Shown here piece after piece: positions 17,337 to 25,837 of a stretch of DNA of 64,000 nucleotides. A program made the translations under genes and the position numbers. The stretch is taken from NCBI RefSeq assembly GCF_024345225.1, contig NZ_BROD01000001.1, positions 2,800,362 to 2,864,361 on the forward strand, read 5' to 3'. Position 1 is the stretch's first letter. Each line of letters begins with the position of its first letter. The notes below the pieces were generated by a model, which saw nothing but the letters and a program-made list of their open reading frames with translations, ran no database searches and was not told the DNA's origin. Source of the DNA: Clostridium sp. TW13. GTDB taxonomy: Bacteria > Bacillota > Clostridia > Clostridiales > Clostridiaceae.

Positions 17337-18506
17337 TTATTTTTCAGATGCCCTCACTAACAATAAACCAACTATTGATATTGTTATAACTACAACTAGC
17401 ACCATGCTTTCATGATTCTCCCACAATGCTCCTGTAATCACTGAGCCAACAAATGATCCTATAAATTGAAAACTATTTATTATGCCATTTGCTGTACCTC
17501 TAGAACCATCCTTGGCTATTTCATTGGCTACAGAAGGTATCAAAGTACACAAAGAAATGTAAGCTATCATAAAAAATATCGTCCCTATTAGTATAAAGTA
17601 AAAAGATTTATTATTAAAATAAAAAACTAAACCTATCGCACTTATAATAAAGGCTATCAAAATAAGTTTTAGTCCATGTCCTCTTTCTACAAACTTTATA
17701 GATCTTCTCATACATATTATAGCAATTATTACAGCTGGCATAAAAACTTTCCACATACCATTGATACCAGTTATTTTTTCAAGATATATAGGAACAATAT
17801 AAAATACTGATACTAAGATATAGTTATTAAAAAATCCTGCTATATTAAGAGTTACAAACACCCTATTGCTCAATAATTCTTTTATTACGTGTCTTGTATC
17901 AATTTTTTCTTCTAAAGTTTCCTCATTCTTTATAGCAGGAGGATTTTTTAAGAAAATTAGTATCACAGACCATACTAAGAATATTAGTATAGCACTGATT
18001 AAAAACATCTGCCTTACTGATAGGAACTTGCGAGTTAAAGGTCCTAAAGCAAATGAAGCTGATGCTGCAAAACCAATAATCATTCCTAATAAGCTTAGGG
18101 CTTTTGGACGCTTTTCATCACTAACACTACCTGTAACCCAAGAATATCCTGTTGCTATAATTGCACCACTTCCTTGAAGTGCTCTTGCTACAATTAACAT
18201 ATATATACTCTTAGCTCTAAATGCTATGATTAATCCAATAATAACTTGCATTAAACCTATCAGCATAACACGCTTGTTGCCTATTTTGTCGCTTAATATT
18301 CCAAAAGGTATTTGAAATATTGCTTGCATCAAACCAAATATACCTAAGGCAACCCCTGCTAAAGTAGCACTATTATACATTAATGTCTTGCTATAGGTTG
18401 AAATAAATGGCATAACCATAGTCATTGCCATTTGTCTTATTCCTAAAGATAAACTTATTGTAATTAAAAATGCCCATTCTTTTCTTGAAAACACTCTATC
18501 TTTCAT
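17337..18506 (-). CDS. MFS transporter (drug efflux type)
   Basis: A 389-residue major facilitator with about twelve hydrophobic segments. The conserved loop 2-3 motif of the superfamily is present as FGILSDKIGNKRVMLIG near residues 70-87, and motif C-like glycine-rich residues appear around ARALQGSGAIIATGYSW. It is likely a proton-driven exporter in the cytoplasmic membrane. It is the first gene of an operon with a TetR repressor and a GNAT acetyltransferase, the usual arrangement for inducible efflux. A canonical promoter and an 8-bp inverted repeat lie directly upstream. A decayed second copy of the gene lies at 15885-15985. Confidence 0.9.
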   Translation of the reverse strand: MKDRVFSRKEWAFLITISLSLGIRQMAMTMVMPFISTYSKTLMYNSATLAGVALGIFGLMQAIFQIPFGILSDKIGNKRVMLIGLMQVIIGLIIAFRAKSIYMLIVARALQGSGAIIATGYSWVTGSVSDEKRPKALSLLGMIIGFAASASFALGPLTRKFLSVRQMFLISAILIFLVWSVILIFLKNPPAIKNEETLEEKIDTRHVIKELLSNRVFVTLNIAGFFNNYILVSVFYIVPIYLEKITGINGMWKVFMPAVIIAIICMRRSIKFVERGHGLKLILIAFIISAIGLVFYFNNKSFYFILIGTIFFMIAYISLCTLIPSVANEIAKDGSRGTANGIINSFQFIGSFVGSVITGALWENHESMVLVVVITISIVGLLLVRASEK

Positions 18507-18528
18507 TTCTTCATCTCCCTTTTCATAA

Positions 18529-18592
18529 AGGAAACTGTTTTAGTTTTTATAGTTTCCTAATAAATAATAACTCTACTAATTCATAATGTCAA
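18529..18592 (-). promoter_or_regulatory. promoter and TetR operator of the MFS operon
   Basis: Read leftward: -35 TTGACA (18592-18587), a 17-base spacer and -10 TATTAT (18569-18564). Just downstream is the perfect inverted repeat AGGAAACT-N14-AGTTTCCT (18558-18551 and 18536-18529), then AGGGAG and the start codon. An operator overlapping the transcription start fits repression by the TetR protein encoded in the same operon. Confidence 0.7.
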
Positions 18593-18647
18593 CATCAACT
18601 ATACATTCAGCATTAACTATATATTATGAATATATATAATTATTATT

Positions 18648-18785
18648 CATCAAGTGAAACTTAATTCAGTTGAGGTGTATCCCTATCCAAATCCTAATTG
18701 AACTTACACCATCAATGGGTACCTCGTCCAAAAGCACGCATCCCTTCTGTCCAAGTGTTATGTATGGTAGCTATCGGATAAAAAC
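18648..18785 (-). repeat. decayed partial copy of the long repeat element (copy B1)
   Basis: Over about 110 bases this matches the reverse complement of 52930-53046 at roughly three quarters identity, including TTGAACTTACACC and GGGTACCTCGTCCA. After a gap that corresponds to about 200 deleted bases it matches again at TATCGGATAAA. The hairpin arms that are perfect in the long copy no longer pair here. Rightward frames through it (e.g. 18670-18861) are not convincing genes. It accounts for most of the gene-free stretch 18507-18917. Confidence 0.6.
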
Positions 18786-18917
18786 AGAACTACCTTCCCA
18801 AACAATATTCGAGAAGATAGTCCTTAATAAAAATAATTACCTTTTAAGATTTAATCTTTAAACTATAACCATTAAAACTTTAAAACTCATTGCTAATTCC
18901 ATAGTAAAATTGCAATG

Positions 18918-19739
18918 CTAACTGTTCACCTTATCCCTTATTTCCTCACCAGTATAATAAGGATTTTTTGTTAAAACTAACACACTAAACATCATAAATC
19001 CTATATCTAATATATCTTTTACAATAGCAAAACTTATAAATGATGTTACCAAATAAATTACAAGTGCAAAAGCTAACCAATATTTTGCCTTAAGTTGCAT
19101 AGCACTGTCTCCATCTATGTTTAAAACTATAGCTATATATCTAAATAGCAATCCATAATAAAGAAATGAATTAATTAAAGCAGCTCCTGCAGATCCTTTA
19201 ATTCCTGGAATCAAATTAATTATAGCTCCAATTATGCTTACTATTATTACTGGTAAAAAAACATTAACAAACAATCCCCAACTGAATTTAAGTAGCTCAT
19301 TAACAGATAACTTAAAATATTGCCCAACAGATACTGGTGCTCCTTGTTCAACAAATGCCTTTGTAGATTTTACTGTTGCATTTGAAACTATAAATATAGC
19401 TATAATTGCTTTTATGATGAAAAATATTAAACAAATAAATAATCCTAGTATCAATGCAGCACCTATATGTTTAAAGTAACCATCTTTCATGTAATCAATT
19501 AAAGTATAAAATGTAAAACCTTTAAAAAAATCATTGTCTAATCCCACACTTAGAAAATTAAACATTGTTGTTATAAAAAAATTCATTGGAATAAAAATTG
19601 CCATTAATATTGTTGACAAAATTAATATTCCATAAGCTTTTCCTTCTTTTATAGCCTTCCACGTAGGTCTAAGCAATGCCTTAACAGCTTGTACAGCATT
19701 GCTATTTTTCATGTTGTTTACCTGATCCTTTACATTCAT
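18918..19739 (-). CDS. polytopic membrane protein of unknown function
   Basis: A 273-residue protein with about five or six strongly hydrophobic segments (near residues 36-58, 92-120, 152-176, 190-210, 220-240). An amphipathic N-terminus precedes them and a short polar C-terminus (YYTGEEIRDKVNS) follows. I do not recognise a family; the layout is reminiscent of Yip1-like or ABC-permease-associated membrane proteins, but no motif supports this. The start follows AAAAGGGGAAGATGAATT. It is monocistronic, and the leader contains the second copy of a structured repeat. Confidence 0.65.
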   Translation of the reverse strand: MNVKDQVNNMKNSNAVQAVKALLRPTWKAIKEGKAYGILILSTILMAIFIPMNFFITTMFNFLSVGLDNDFFKGFTFYTLIDYMKDGYFKHIGAALILGLFICLIFFIIKAIIAIFIVSNATVKSTKAFVEQGAPVSVGQYFKLSVNELLKFSWGLFVNVFLPVIIVSIIGAIINLIPGIKGSAGAALINSFLYYGLLFRYIAIVLNIDGDSAMQLKAKYWLAFALVIYLVTSFISFAIVKDILDIGFMMFSVLVLTKNPYYTGEEIRDKVNS

Positions 19740-19803
19740 AATTCATCTTCCCCTTTTTAACTTTTATTATATTCAGCATATTTAAAAAATAAGTAATTTC
19801 GTA

Positions 19804-19918
19804 TACTACTCTATTTTCTGTTATACTATGTCAACAGATTTATCTGATAGTTCATCAACTGTCAGATAAATCTGTTTCCTTGTCTAACTAAAAATGTGTG
19901 TCACATTTTTACTTACTT
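19804..19918. repeat. structured repeat, copy C2 (possible small RNA or leader element)
   Basis: Partner of 7213-7322. It has a long hairpin (CAGATTTATCTGA with TCAGATAAATCTG, loop GTTC-AT-CAAC type), the conserved unpaired TCTGTTTCCTTGTCTAACTA, and a second hairpin AAAAATGTG / CACATTTTT followed rightward by a T-rich tract that would serve as a terminator. It sits upstream of a leftward gene start, as in the first copy. It is the main content of 19740-20138 besides a hairpin at 20051. Confidence 0.5.
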
Positions 19919-20050
19919 TTTATCTGCAAATATCTTACTCATGAAATCTCACTATTACTTTATTCATTAGCTGCACATCAATCTCTATTATATTACATTT
20001 TAAACCATTTTATTATATTTATTTAAAATATTTACTTATTTTTAATGAAA

Positions 20051-20097
20051 AATAAGGCTTCCCATAAAATCGCAAAATAATTATGAGATGCCTTATT
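20051..20097. terminator. hairpin downstream of the flavodoxin fusion gene
   Basis: Outer stem AATAAGGC / GCCTTATT with an inner CATAA / TTATG stem, 42 bases behind the leftward stop at 20139. Terminator-like, though the T-run is weak. Confidence 0.5.
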
Positions 20098-20138
20098 GGT
20101 TATTGATGTATAATATTCATTAGACTTATATAATATTT

Positions 20139-21089
20139 TTATTCTGATATTACCAAAACTTGCTTAGCATCAAAACCATTTTTTCTAAATTCAGAATTTA
20201 AAAATTCAAATTTACTTACTTTAGCTTTGAATAAATTCAACACTATTGGCATGTTACTTAAATTCTTCAGATTTAGCCCTTTTACTTTCATAACTTCATT
20301 ATATTCCTCACTATACAAAGGTATTATTTCAGCTTGTCCTGACACCTGAAGACCTTTTAAGTTTTGCATGTCTGTATACTCGTTATATATTGCAATACAT
20401 ACATTGGGGTTCTGCAAAATTGCTTTAAACTTAAATCCACCTTCACTTATAAAATAAAATGCATCATTTAAATACAAGTATTCTATAGGGGTGCATCTTA
20501 CAAATTCCCCTGCTCCAGTTCCCAATGCACAGGTATTATGTTGACGCACAAATTCATTAATTGCCAGCATTAATTCTTCTCTACTTGGTACTAAAGAAGG
20601 TTTATTTAGTACTTCTGCACATCTTGCTGCAACATTGCATGCATCTTCTTTCTTAAAATGTCCCATATCCTTAAAAGGTATATTAGCTTTTTCAAAAAAC
20701 TTCTCTAACACTTTTTTATCCTCTACAGTAAGCTTATTAACAATCAATTCACCTTGAACAAATGCCGTAAAGTCTGATTTTCTTCCAAGTTCAACAAACA
20801 ATTCTTCTGCATATCTATCTAAATCTCTAACAGATATACCTACTCCTATTACAGCTACCCTTTTACTCAATAATTTTTCTTTATTGTTTCTTATAAACTC
20901 CTTTGTTTTCTTTGCTGTATTATATCCATAAAAGCCAAAAACAAAAATTACGTTATCATAAGTATCAACGTTTGCTGGAACAGCATTAATATCTGCCATT
21001 TTAGCAGTTCCTACAATTAAAGAACATATTTCTGCCACCTTTTTTGACGTACCATATTGAGTTTCATAAACAATTAAACTTTTTCTCAT
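20139..21089 (-). CDS. flavodoxin / pyridoxamine-phosphate-oxidase-like fusion protein
   Basis: A 316-residue two-domain protein. Residues 1 to about 155 resemble a flavodoxin with an altered FMN loop (VYETQYGTSKKVAEI in place of the usual T-x-T-G-x-T) and VIFVFGFYGYNTAKKTKEF. Residues about 165-316 resemble the split-barrel FMN-binding pyridoxamine 5'-phosphate oxidase-like family (FVRQHNTCALGTGAGEFVRCTPIEYLYLNDAFYF, then FKAILQNPNVCIAIYNEYTDMQNLKGLQVSGQAEII). Both halves probably bind FMN. It overlaps the upstream ferredoxin gene by 4 bases (ATGA), so the two are translationally coupled and probably exchange electrons. Confidence 0.78.
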   Translation of the reverse strand: MRKSLIVYETQYGTSKKVAEICSLIVGTAKMADINAVPANVDTYDNVIFVFGFYGYNTAKKTKEFIRNNKEKLLSKRVAVIGVGISVRDLDRYAEELFVELGRKSDFTAFVQGELIVNKLTVEDKKVLEKFFEKANIPFKDMGHFKKEDACNVAARCAEVLNKPSLVPSREELMLAINEFVRQHNTCALGTGAGEFVRCTPIEYLYLNDAFYFISEGGFKFKAILQNPNVCIAIYNEYTDMQNLKGLQVSGQAEIIPLYSEEYNEVMKVKGLNLKNLSNMPIVLNLFKAKVSKFEFLNSEFRKNGFDAKQVLVISE

Positions 21090-21853
21090 TTTCCCTCTCC
21101 TCTATCTGGCTTATATTGAATTATAGGCTTGTCTTTATACACAAATGCATTCTTTGGACATGAATGAATGCAACGTTGGCAAAATGTACATTTATTATTA
21201 ATTTTCAATTTAGGCTGTATCTTTATACTTTTAGCTGGACAAGATCTCACGCATAAACCACAGTTAATACACTTACTTTCATCCACTTTAAGTTTTCTCA
21301 AAAGAAAATCTCTAAGAAATGGATATGTAAGCTTGTACGCAAAATCAGCCAAAAACACTCTATTATTAGGCATATCATAACTTTTAGATTTCCCTTCACA
21401 AAATTCTAATGCAGCCTTTTCAGCCTTTTCACTAGCTTCTTTTATTAACTGAACTTCTTTTTCTTTGGAACAATGCTTAAACATAAAATTATAAAAATTA
21501 TTAGGCATAGGAATATAATCAAAATACGATACGTTCACCTTTTTAATCCTTTTCATTGCATGCTGAAATACAGGTGTTTGTCCTTCTGAAGCTTGAGTTG
21601 AATACAACATACACTCTCCTTTATACTCAGACAAATTTTCTTTCAAATATCTTAATAATATTTCAGGATATCTCTCAACATACACAGGTCCACCAATGAT
21701 AATTTTATTATACAATTTAGGATTTATTTTATCCTTTTCTATATTAATTAAATCCACCTCAATACCTTTTCTCACAATGACTGATTTCATTTTATCTGCC
21801 ACGTACTTAGTATTTCCTGTGCCTGAAAAATAGACTATAGCTACTTTATTCAT
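21086..21853 (-). CDS. EFR1-type flavodoxin/ferredoxin protein
   Basis: A 255-residue electron carrier. It begins with a flavodoxin-like domain (KVAIVYFSGTGNTKYVADKM, FMN phosphate loop SGTGNT) and ends with two 4Fe-4S motifs: CINCGLCVRSCPAKSIKI and CTFCQRCIHSCPKNAFV. This is the EFR1 family ferredoxin architecture common in clostridia. I choose ATG 21853-21851 because AAAGGAG lies 9 bases before it; an in-frame extension upstream to 21919 has no ribosome binding site. It overlaps the flavodoxin-PNPOx gene by 4 bases. Cytosolic; redox partner unknown. Confidence 0.87.
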   Translation of the reverse strand: MNKVAIVYFSGTGNTKYVADKMKSVIVRKGIEVDLINIEKDKINPKLYNKIIIGGPVYVERYPEILLRYLKENLSEYKGECMLYSTQASEGQTPVFQHAMKRIKKVNVSYFDYIPMPNNFYNFMFKHCSKEKEVQLIKEASEKAEKAALEFCEGKSKSYDMPNNRVFLADFAYKLTYPFLRDFLLRKLKVDESKCINCGLCVRSCPAKSIKIQPKLKINNKCTFCQRCIHSCPKNAFVYKDKPIIQYKPDRGEGK

Positions 21854-21934
21854 AAAACTTAACTCCTTTATAATACCTTCCATTAATTTCATTATAGGTT
21901 TACCACAACCATTTAACAACAGTGCATAATGTTA

Positions 21935-22237
21935 TTAAAATATATATATCATATTCTGGGGTTCATAAAAGGATAACCCGTGACTTTTAGCTAATTTCTG
22001 AACTAATTCATTAATGTATTCTGCATTATCAAAGTCACAAGCTATAATTACAAACCCTTTTCCTTTATTTGCATTAATCTTTATATTTCTATTCATCAAA
22101 TCCTCATAGAATTCATCAATAATATCTATATCTCCAACTAATGAAGTGTCTCCTTCACACAATTTTTCATATATATATTGAGCTGCCATTTCACTATTTA
22201 CTTCATCACAATTCCAAACTGCGCAATACCAATCCAT
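21935..22237 (-). CDS. small protein of unknown function
   Basis: A 100-residue acidic protein that starts behind CAGAGGAG. Its end (residues about 78-100, INELVQKLAKSHGLSFYEPQ then NMIYIF) resembles the tail of several small immunity-like or DUF families in which LA-x-x-HGL is followed by a Y/D-P-Q motif. That is a resemblance only. It lies upstream of the EFR1 gene on the same strand (gap about 80 bases) and may share its transcript. Confidence 0.6.
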   Translation of the reverse strand: MDWYCAVWNCDEVNSEMAAQYIYEKLCEGDTSLVGDIDIIDEFYEDLMNRNIKINANKGKGFVIIACDFDNAEYINELVQKLAKSHGLSFYEPQNMIYIF

Positions 22238-22372
22238 AATTCATTCTCCTCTGTTCCTACTATATTATTATCTTGATTATAATTCTATCAGATTAAGAAT
22301 TCCAATGTTATAATATTTTTTTATATAAACGCTTTAATTTATCCTAATAAAGTATTATCATATAAATAATAC

Positions 22373-22407
22373 CATGATAATTGCATTGAATTCATGCAAT
22401 TATCATG
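22373..22407. promoter_or_regulatory. 14-bp inverted repeat in the methyltransferase leader
   Basis: CATGATAATTGCAT and ATGCAATTATCATG flank a 7-base centre (TGAATTC). It lies 36 bases ahead of the TTG start and would form a strong hairpin in the mRNA or a protein-binding operator. It argues against the upstream in-frame ATG at 22374 as a start. Confidence 0.55.
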
Positions 22408-22442
22408 AAATATTAATCAGAAATTTACGAGGTGATGTAAAA

Positions 22443-23159
22443 TTGAAAACATATAACGCTTATGATATTTTCAGCGAATTTTATGATGAATTTATACAAA
22501 AGAACTGTCCTGATTTACACAATAAATACTTTAAACTTGTAAATGAAACATTAGATAAATATAATCTAAAACCTAACTCTATTTTAGATTGTACCTGTGG
22601 CACTGGCATACTTGCTAAAAAACTTAAAGATGAAGGATGGAATGTTCAAGGACTAGATATAAACAGTAATATGCTAAAGAAGGCACGAGAAAAAGGACTA
22701 GAAGTATTCACTGGAGATATAAGAAACTTTGACTTAAAGCAAAAATATGATTTTATTTTTTCATTTGATTCTTTAGGGCATATAGCTGCCAAAGAAGATT
22801 TAATTAAAACATTTAAAAATATAAGTCACCACTTAAATGAAGGTGGTATATTTATATTTGATGGTGGAACAAAAAGCAAAGCCTTAACAATGATAAACAA
22901 TACTTACACATTTGACTCTGATAAATACTCATTTATATGGAAAAACTATAAAATTAACGATAGGATACAAGTAGAAATTAATATAGACATAAAACCAAAT
23001 AATGAAATGCCAATTAAGGTAGTAGAAAAATTTGAACTTTGTGGACATGATGTTAATGAAATAGAAGAAGCTTTAAAAGAAACAGATTTAACTATTAATT
23101 TTATAACCACAGATCCATTAGTTAAAACCGGCTCTTTTGTATGCTGTTGCAGAAAGTAA
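22443..23159 (+). CDS. class I SAM-dependent methyltransferase
   Basis: A 238-residue methyltransferase with motif I SILDCTCGTGILAKKL (near residue 45), the acidic residue closing motif I-beta2 in VQGLDINSNML, the post-motif GDIRNFDL and the FSFDSLGH motif IV region. A C-terminal beta portion follows. The substrate is unknown. I prefer TTG 22443 as start because GAGGTGAT lies 7 bases upstream. The ATG at 22374 would put a perfect palindrome inside the coding region and has no ribosome binding site. Confidence 0.85.
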   Translation: MKTYNAYDIFSEFYDEFIQKNCPDLHNKYFKLVNETLDKYNLKPNSILDCTCGTGILAKKLKDEGWNVQGLDINSNMLKKAREKGLEVFTGDIRNFDLKQKYDFIFSFDSLGHIAAKEDLIKTFKNISHHLNEGGIFIFDGGTKSKALTMINNTYTFDSDKYSFIWKNYKINDRIQVEINIDIKPNNEMPIKVVEKFELCGHDVNEIEEALKETDLTINFITTDPLVKTGSFVCCCRK

Positions 23160-23278
23160 GTAGTAGACAAGACTAATTACACTTAAGTTTAGGATATTTC
23201 ATAAATAACTCTACTAATCTGTAATTGAGTTTAAGAAACTTTCAAGAGAATAAATAAAATATACTGTATGATAAAAAT

Positions 23279-23313
23279 ATAGCAGTAAACTATAATAAAT
23301 AATTTACTGCTAT
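23279..23313. terminator. terminator between methyltransferase and MATE genes
   Basis: Stem ATAGCAGTAAACT / AATTTACTGCTAT around an AT-rich loop, between convergent genes ending at 23159 and 23332. Confidence 0.75.
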
Positions 23314-23331
23314 TATATATTAAGGATTTCA

Positions 23332-24693
23332 TTAAGCACATTGAGTTAGTCTATTCATCCATTTCTTTGAGTACATTAATTTAAGACCAATGATAAGTCT
23401 TACTAATTCCTCTCCTGAAATCAGCAAATAAACCCATTGAATAGGTAGCTTTAATATGAAGGCTGAGATAAATCCTATAGGAACCCCAATTCCCCAAGTT
23501 CCAAGCATATCTAAGAAAAGTGTATATTTAGTTTTTCCTCCACTTCTTAATATACCACCACCAATAATCATATTGGACACTTTAATCCACAAAACAATAC
23601 TATACATCACTAATAAATTGAATGTACATTCTTTTAGGGCACTAGGTATATTGAATATTGAAATGTATAAATTTGAACCAGCAACTAGTACAACACCCCA
23701 AATAACTGAACCTACAATTCCCATTCTAATGAATTTCTTTGAATATTTGAAGGCAAGTCCATCTTCTCCTGAGCCTAGCTTACTTCCAATCATAATTCCT
23801 GCTGCACTACTAACACCTGTAAATAAACCAATACTCAAATTTTGAATAGGATAGGTTAAAGTCATTGACGCAACTTCATTTGTCCCCATTCTACCATACA
23901 CAATAGAGTACATGGTTTCTCCTAAAGCCCACATAAATTCATTAACTAACAATGGACTTGCTATAACTAAGATATTTTTCATAAATGAAACTGGTATTTT
24001 GAACATATCCTTTATCTTATATGCACCTGGATACTTATTGGCATAGGTAAATACCATTAGTATAGCTGCTTCTAAAAATCTTGTAATTGTTGTAGCATAG
24101 GCTGTACCTAAAAAGCCCATCTTAGGCAATCCAAAATTACCGAATATAAGCAGATAGTTTAGAAATGTATTCATTAAAACTGCAAATACGCCTGCGTACA
24201 TTGGTGATTTTACATGGTCAGTACTCCTTAGCACTGCAGCATAAATAGTTATTAAAAGCATTGGTATATATCCAATAGCGTTAATTATAAGATATTCACT
24301 TCCAAGCCCAACTATCTTCATATCATTGGTATACATACCGAGTACCTGCTTTGAAAATAAAAGCGAAATCACAGAAAATATTGCTGTTATTATTGCTCCA
24401 AATAATAAATTTCCACCCACTACATTTTTTATATTTTTATCATCTTTTTGCCCCCAATATTGTGCAACCATAATAGATGTAGTAGCCCCTACAGCCCCTA
24501 AAGTCACTAAGAAAATTGAAGGAAATCTTGAGCCAAGTCCAACAGCTGCAATTGCATCTGCACCCAATCGTCCTACCATAAACTGATCTACAACACTTAG
24601 CGATGCTTGAAATAAGCTTTGAATAGAAACTGGTATAGCTATTGCTAGCATAGTCTTGTAATAAGACTTTTCGCTTACACTTTGATCATTCAT
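23332..24693 (-). CDS. MATE family efflux transporter
   Basis: A 453-residue protein with about twelve membrane segments and the MATE signature pattern in both halves (IPVSIQSLFQASLSVVDQFMVGRLG near the start; ASPLLVNEFMWALGETMYSIVYGRMG in the middle). It exports cationic compounds in exchange for Na+ or H+. I start it at ATG 24693-24691 (MNDQS), because GAGGTG lies 8 bases before it; the frame continues to 24711 without a binding site. An AGTAGTA inverted repeat sits about 70 bases upstream. Confidence 0.9.
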   Translation of the reverse strand: MNDQSVSEKSYYKTMLAIAIPVSIQSLFQASLSVVDQFMVGRLGADAIAAVGLGSRFPSIFLVTLGAVGATTSIMVAQYWGQKDDKNIKNVVGGNLLFGAIITAIFSVISLLFSKQVLGMYTNDMKIVGLGSEYLIINAIGYIPMLLITIYAAVLRSTDHVKSPMYAGVFAVLMNTFLNYLLIFGNFGLPKMGFLGTAYATTITRFLEAAILMVFTYANKYPGAYKIKDMFKIPVSFMKNILVIASPLLVNEFMWALGETMYSIVYGRMGTNEVASMTLTYPIQNLSIGLFTGVSSAAGIMIGSKLGSGEDGLAFKYSKKFIRMGIVGSVIWGVVLVAGSNLYISIFNIPSALKECTFNLLVMYSIVLWIKVSNMIIGGGILRSGGKTKYTLFLDMLGTWGIGVPIGFISAFILKLPIQWVYLLISGEELVRLIIGLKLMYSKKWMNRLTQCA

Positions 24694-24761
24694 GCATATT
24701 ACACCTCTCATTAATTATTTCTCCACAAAAACTTATATTAAATATATCTACCCTTTTATTT

Positions 24762-24782
24762 AGTAGTATCAAATGTACTACT
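24762..24782. promoter_or_regulatory. inverted repeat upstream of the MATE gene
   Basis: AGTAGTA, a 7-base spacer and TACTACT, 69 bases upstream of the leftward start. The layout suits a MarR- or TetR-type operator, but no regulator gene is adjacent. Confidence 0.35.
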
Positions 24783-24947
24783 ATTATATTTATATACTAG
24801 TATACTTTTTCTAAGCTGTCAATATAAACCACTTAAATGTTTAAATTTTTTTCTATAAATACAAAAAATACTTAGATGATTAGTGATTTATACTACTTAA
24901 AAAACCTATTCTCAATTTTTCCTTAACAACAATTTTCTAAAGTCTAA

Positions 24948-24985
24948 AAAGGAGAACTCCATTCTAAAGTTCTCCTTTGCATTGC
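24948..24985 (-). terminator. likely terminator of the Tad operon
   Basis: Stem AAAGGAGAACT / AGTTCTCCTTT with a 9-base loop; leftward it runs into TTTTTAG. It is the first strong hairpin with a T-run after the last Tad gene (stop at 25314). Confidence 0.6.
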
Positions 24986-25062
24986 AAAAATTTTTTATTA
25001 AATTAAAAAGTACTACTCTACCTTGAAATATTACTTCATACCTATATGTCTGTTTAAAAATG

Positions 25063-25165
25063 CATATAGAAGTATTCCATCTAAATGTTGGTGAAAATTT
25101 TGTCGATTTTTTGTAGCTTGTCCACTAAATTAACCACCAACATTATTATGGAACAGTTCTATATA
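25063..25165. repeat. interspersed palindromic element, short copy 2 (MITE-like)
   Basis: Closely matches 3450-3552. It has terminal inverted repeats CATATAGAAGTATTCCAT (from 25063) and TATGGAACAGTTCTATAT (to 25165), inner ATGTTGGTG / CACCAACAT type pairing, and the shared centre TTTGTAGCTTGTCCACT. It lies in the untranslated tail of the Tad operon, in the gene-free stretch 24694-25313. Confidence 0.7.
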
Positions 25166-25313
25166 GGTTCTAATATCTACGCAGCACACTTGATTTACAA
25201 AAAACTCCAGCCAAATTATACACTCTTGAATTTGTCGTAAAATACTAACGATTACTTCATTAAAAGCTCCTAAACAAAGCTATTTATGTATTTTACTTAG
25301 ATACAACTCATTA

Positions 25314-25829
25314 TTAAATAAAGTTATATCCAAGTATTACTTGAAACAAAGTCCCTGCAAATATGGCACTAGCAAATGGAAAATGTTCATATTTATGTTG
25401 TGAAAATTCACCTATGCTTTTTGTTACTATAGAATTCTTAAGTAGAAAATATATATCTATGATTTTTTTAGTCAACTTTCTAGTAATAAGAAGATATACT
25501 ATCACAATTATTCCCGCTAATAAAAACGAGTATATAATATTATTTTCTATAAACTTCACTCCCATTATTGCTCCTATAGTACAATAAAGCTTTATATCCC
25601 CAGCTCCAAACATTCTAAATAGAAAGACTACAAAAAAAATGCCTATAGGAATTATCATACCTAGAAGTGAGTCCTTCATTCCCTCAACTCCACCACTTAT
25701 AAATGATAAAACAATACCTAGCACCAAAGGAATAATTAAGTGTTTATTTTTTATTTTATTTTCCTTAATATCTGTGTACATTGCTAAGCTTACAATAATA
25801 AATAGCAATATAATCTTTACAATCCGCAT
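25314..25829 (-). CDS. A24 family prepilin peptidase (TadV/CpaA-like), 1
   Basis: A 171-residue polytopic aspartic protease of the prepilin peptidase A24 family. Both catalytic aspartates are visible: YTDIKENKIKN (Asp near residue 20) and the GxGD motif in MFGAGDIKLYCTIGAIMG. It cleaves the leader peptide of Flp-type pilins and pseudopilins at the inner face of the membrane. It lacks the N-terminal methylase domain of PilD, as usual for TadV. It is the last gene of the Tad operon, 9 bases behind a second enzyme of the same family. Confidence 0.88.
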   Translation of the reverse strand: MRIVKIILLFIIVSLAMYTDIKENKIKNKHLIIPLVLGIVLSFISGGVEGMKDSLLGMIIPIGIFFVVFLFRMFGAGDIKLYCTIGAIMGVKFIENNIIYSFLLAGIIVIVYLLITRKLTKKIIDIYFLLKNSIVTKSIGEFSQHKYEHFPFASAIFAGTLFQVILGYNFI

Positions 25830-25837
25830 AAGATCAC

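Noticed and set aside
18670-18861. 63-codon reading frame
   Set aside because: It lies in the decayed repeat copy B1; no ribosome binding site and no recognisable protein.
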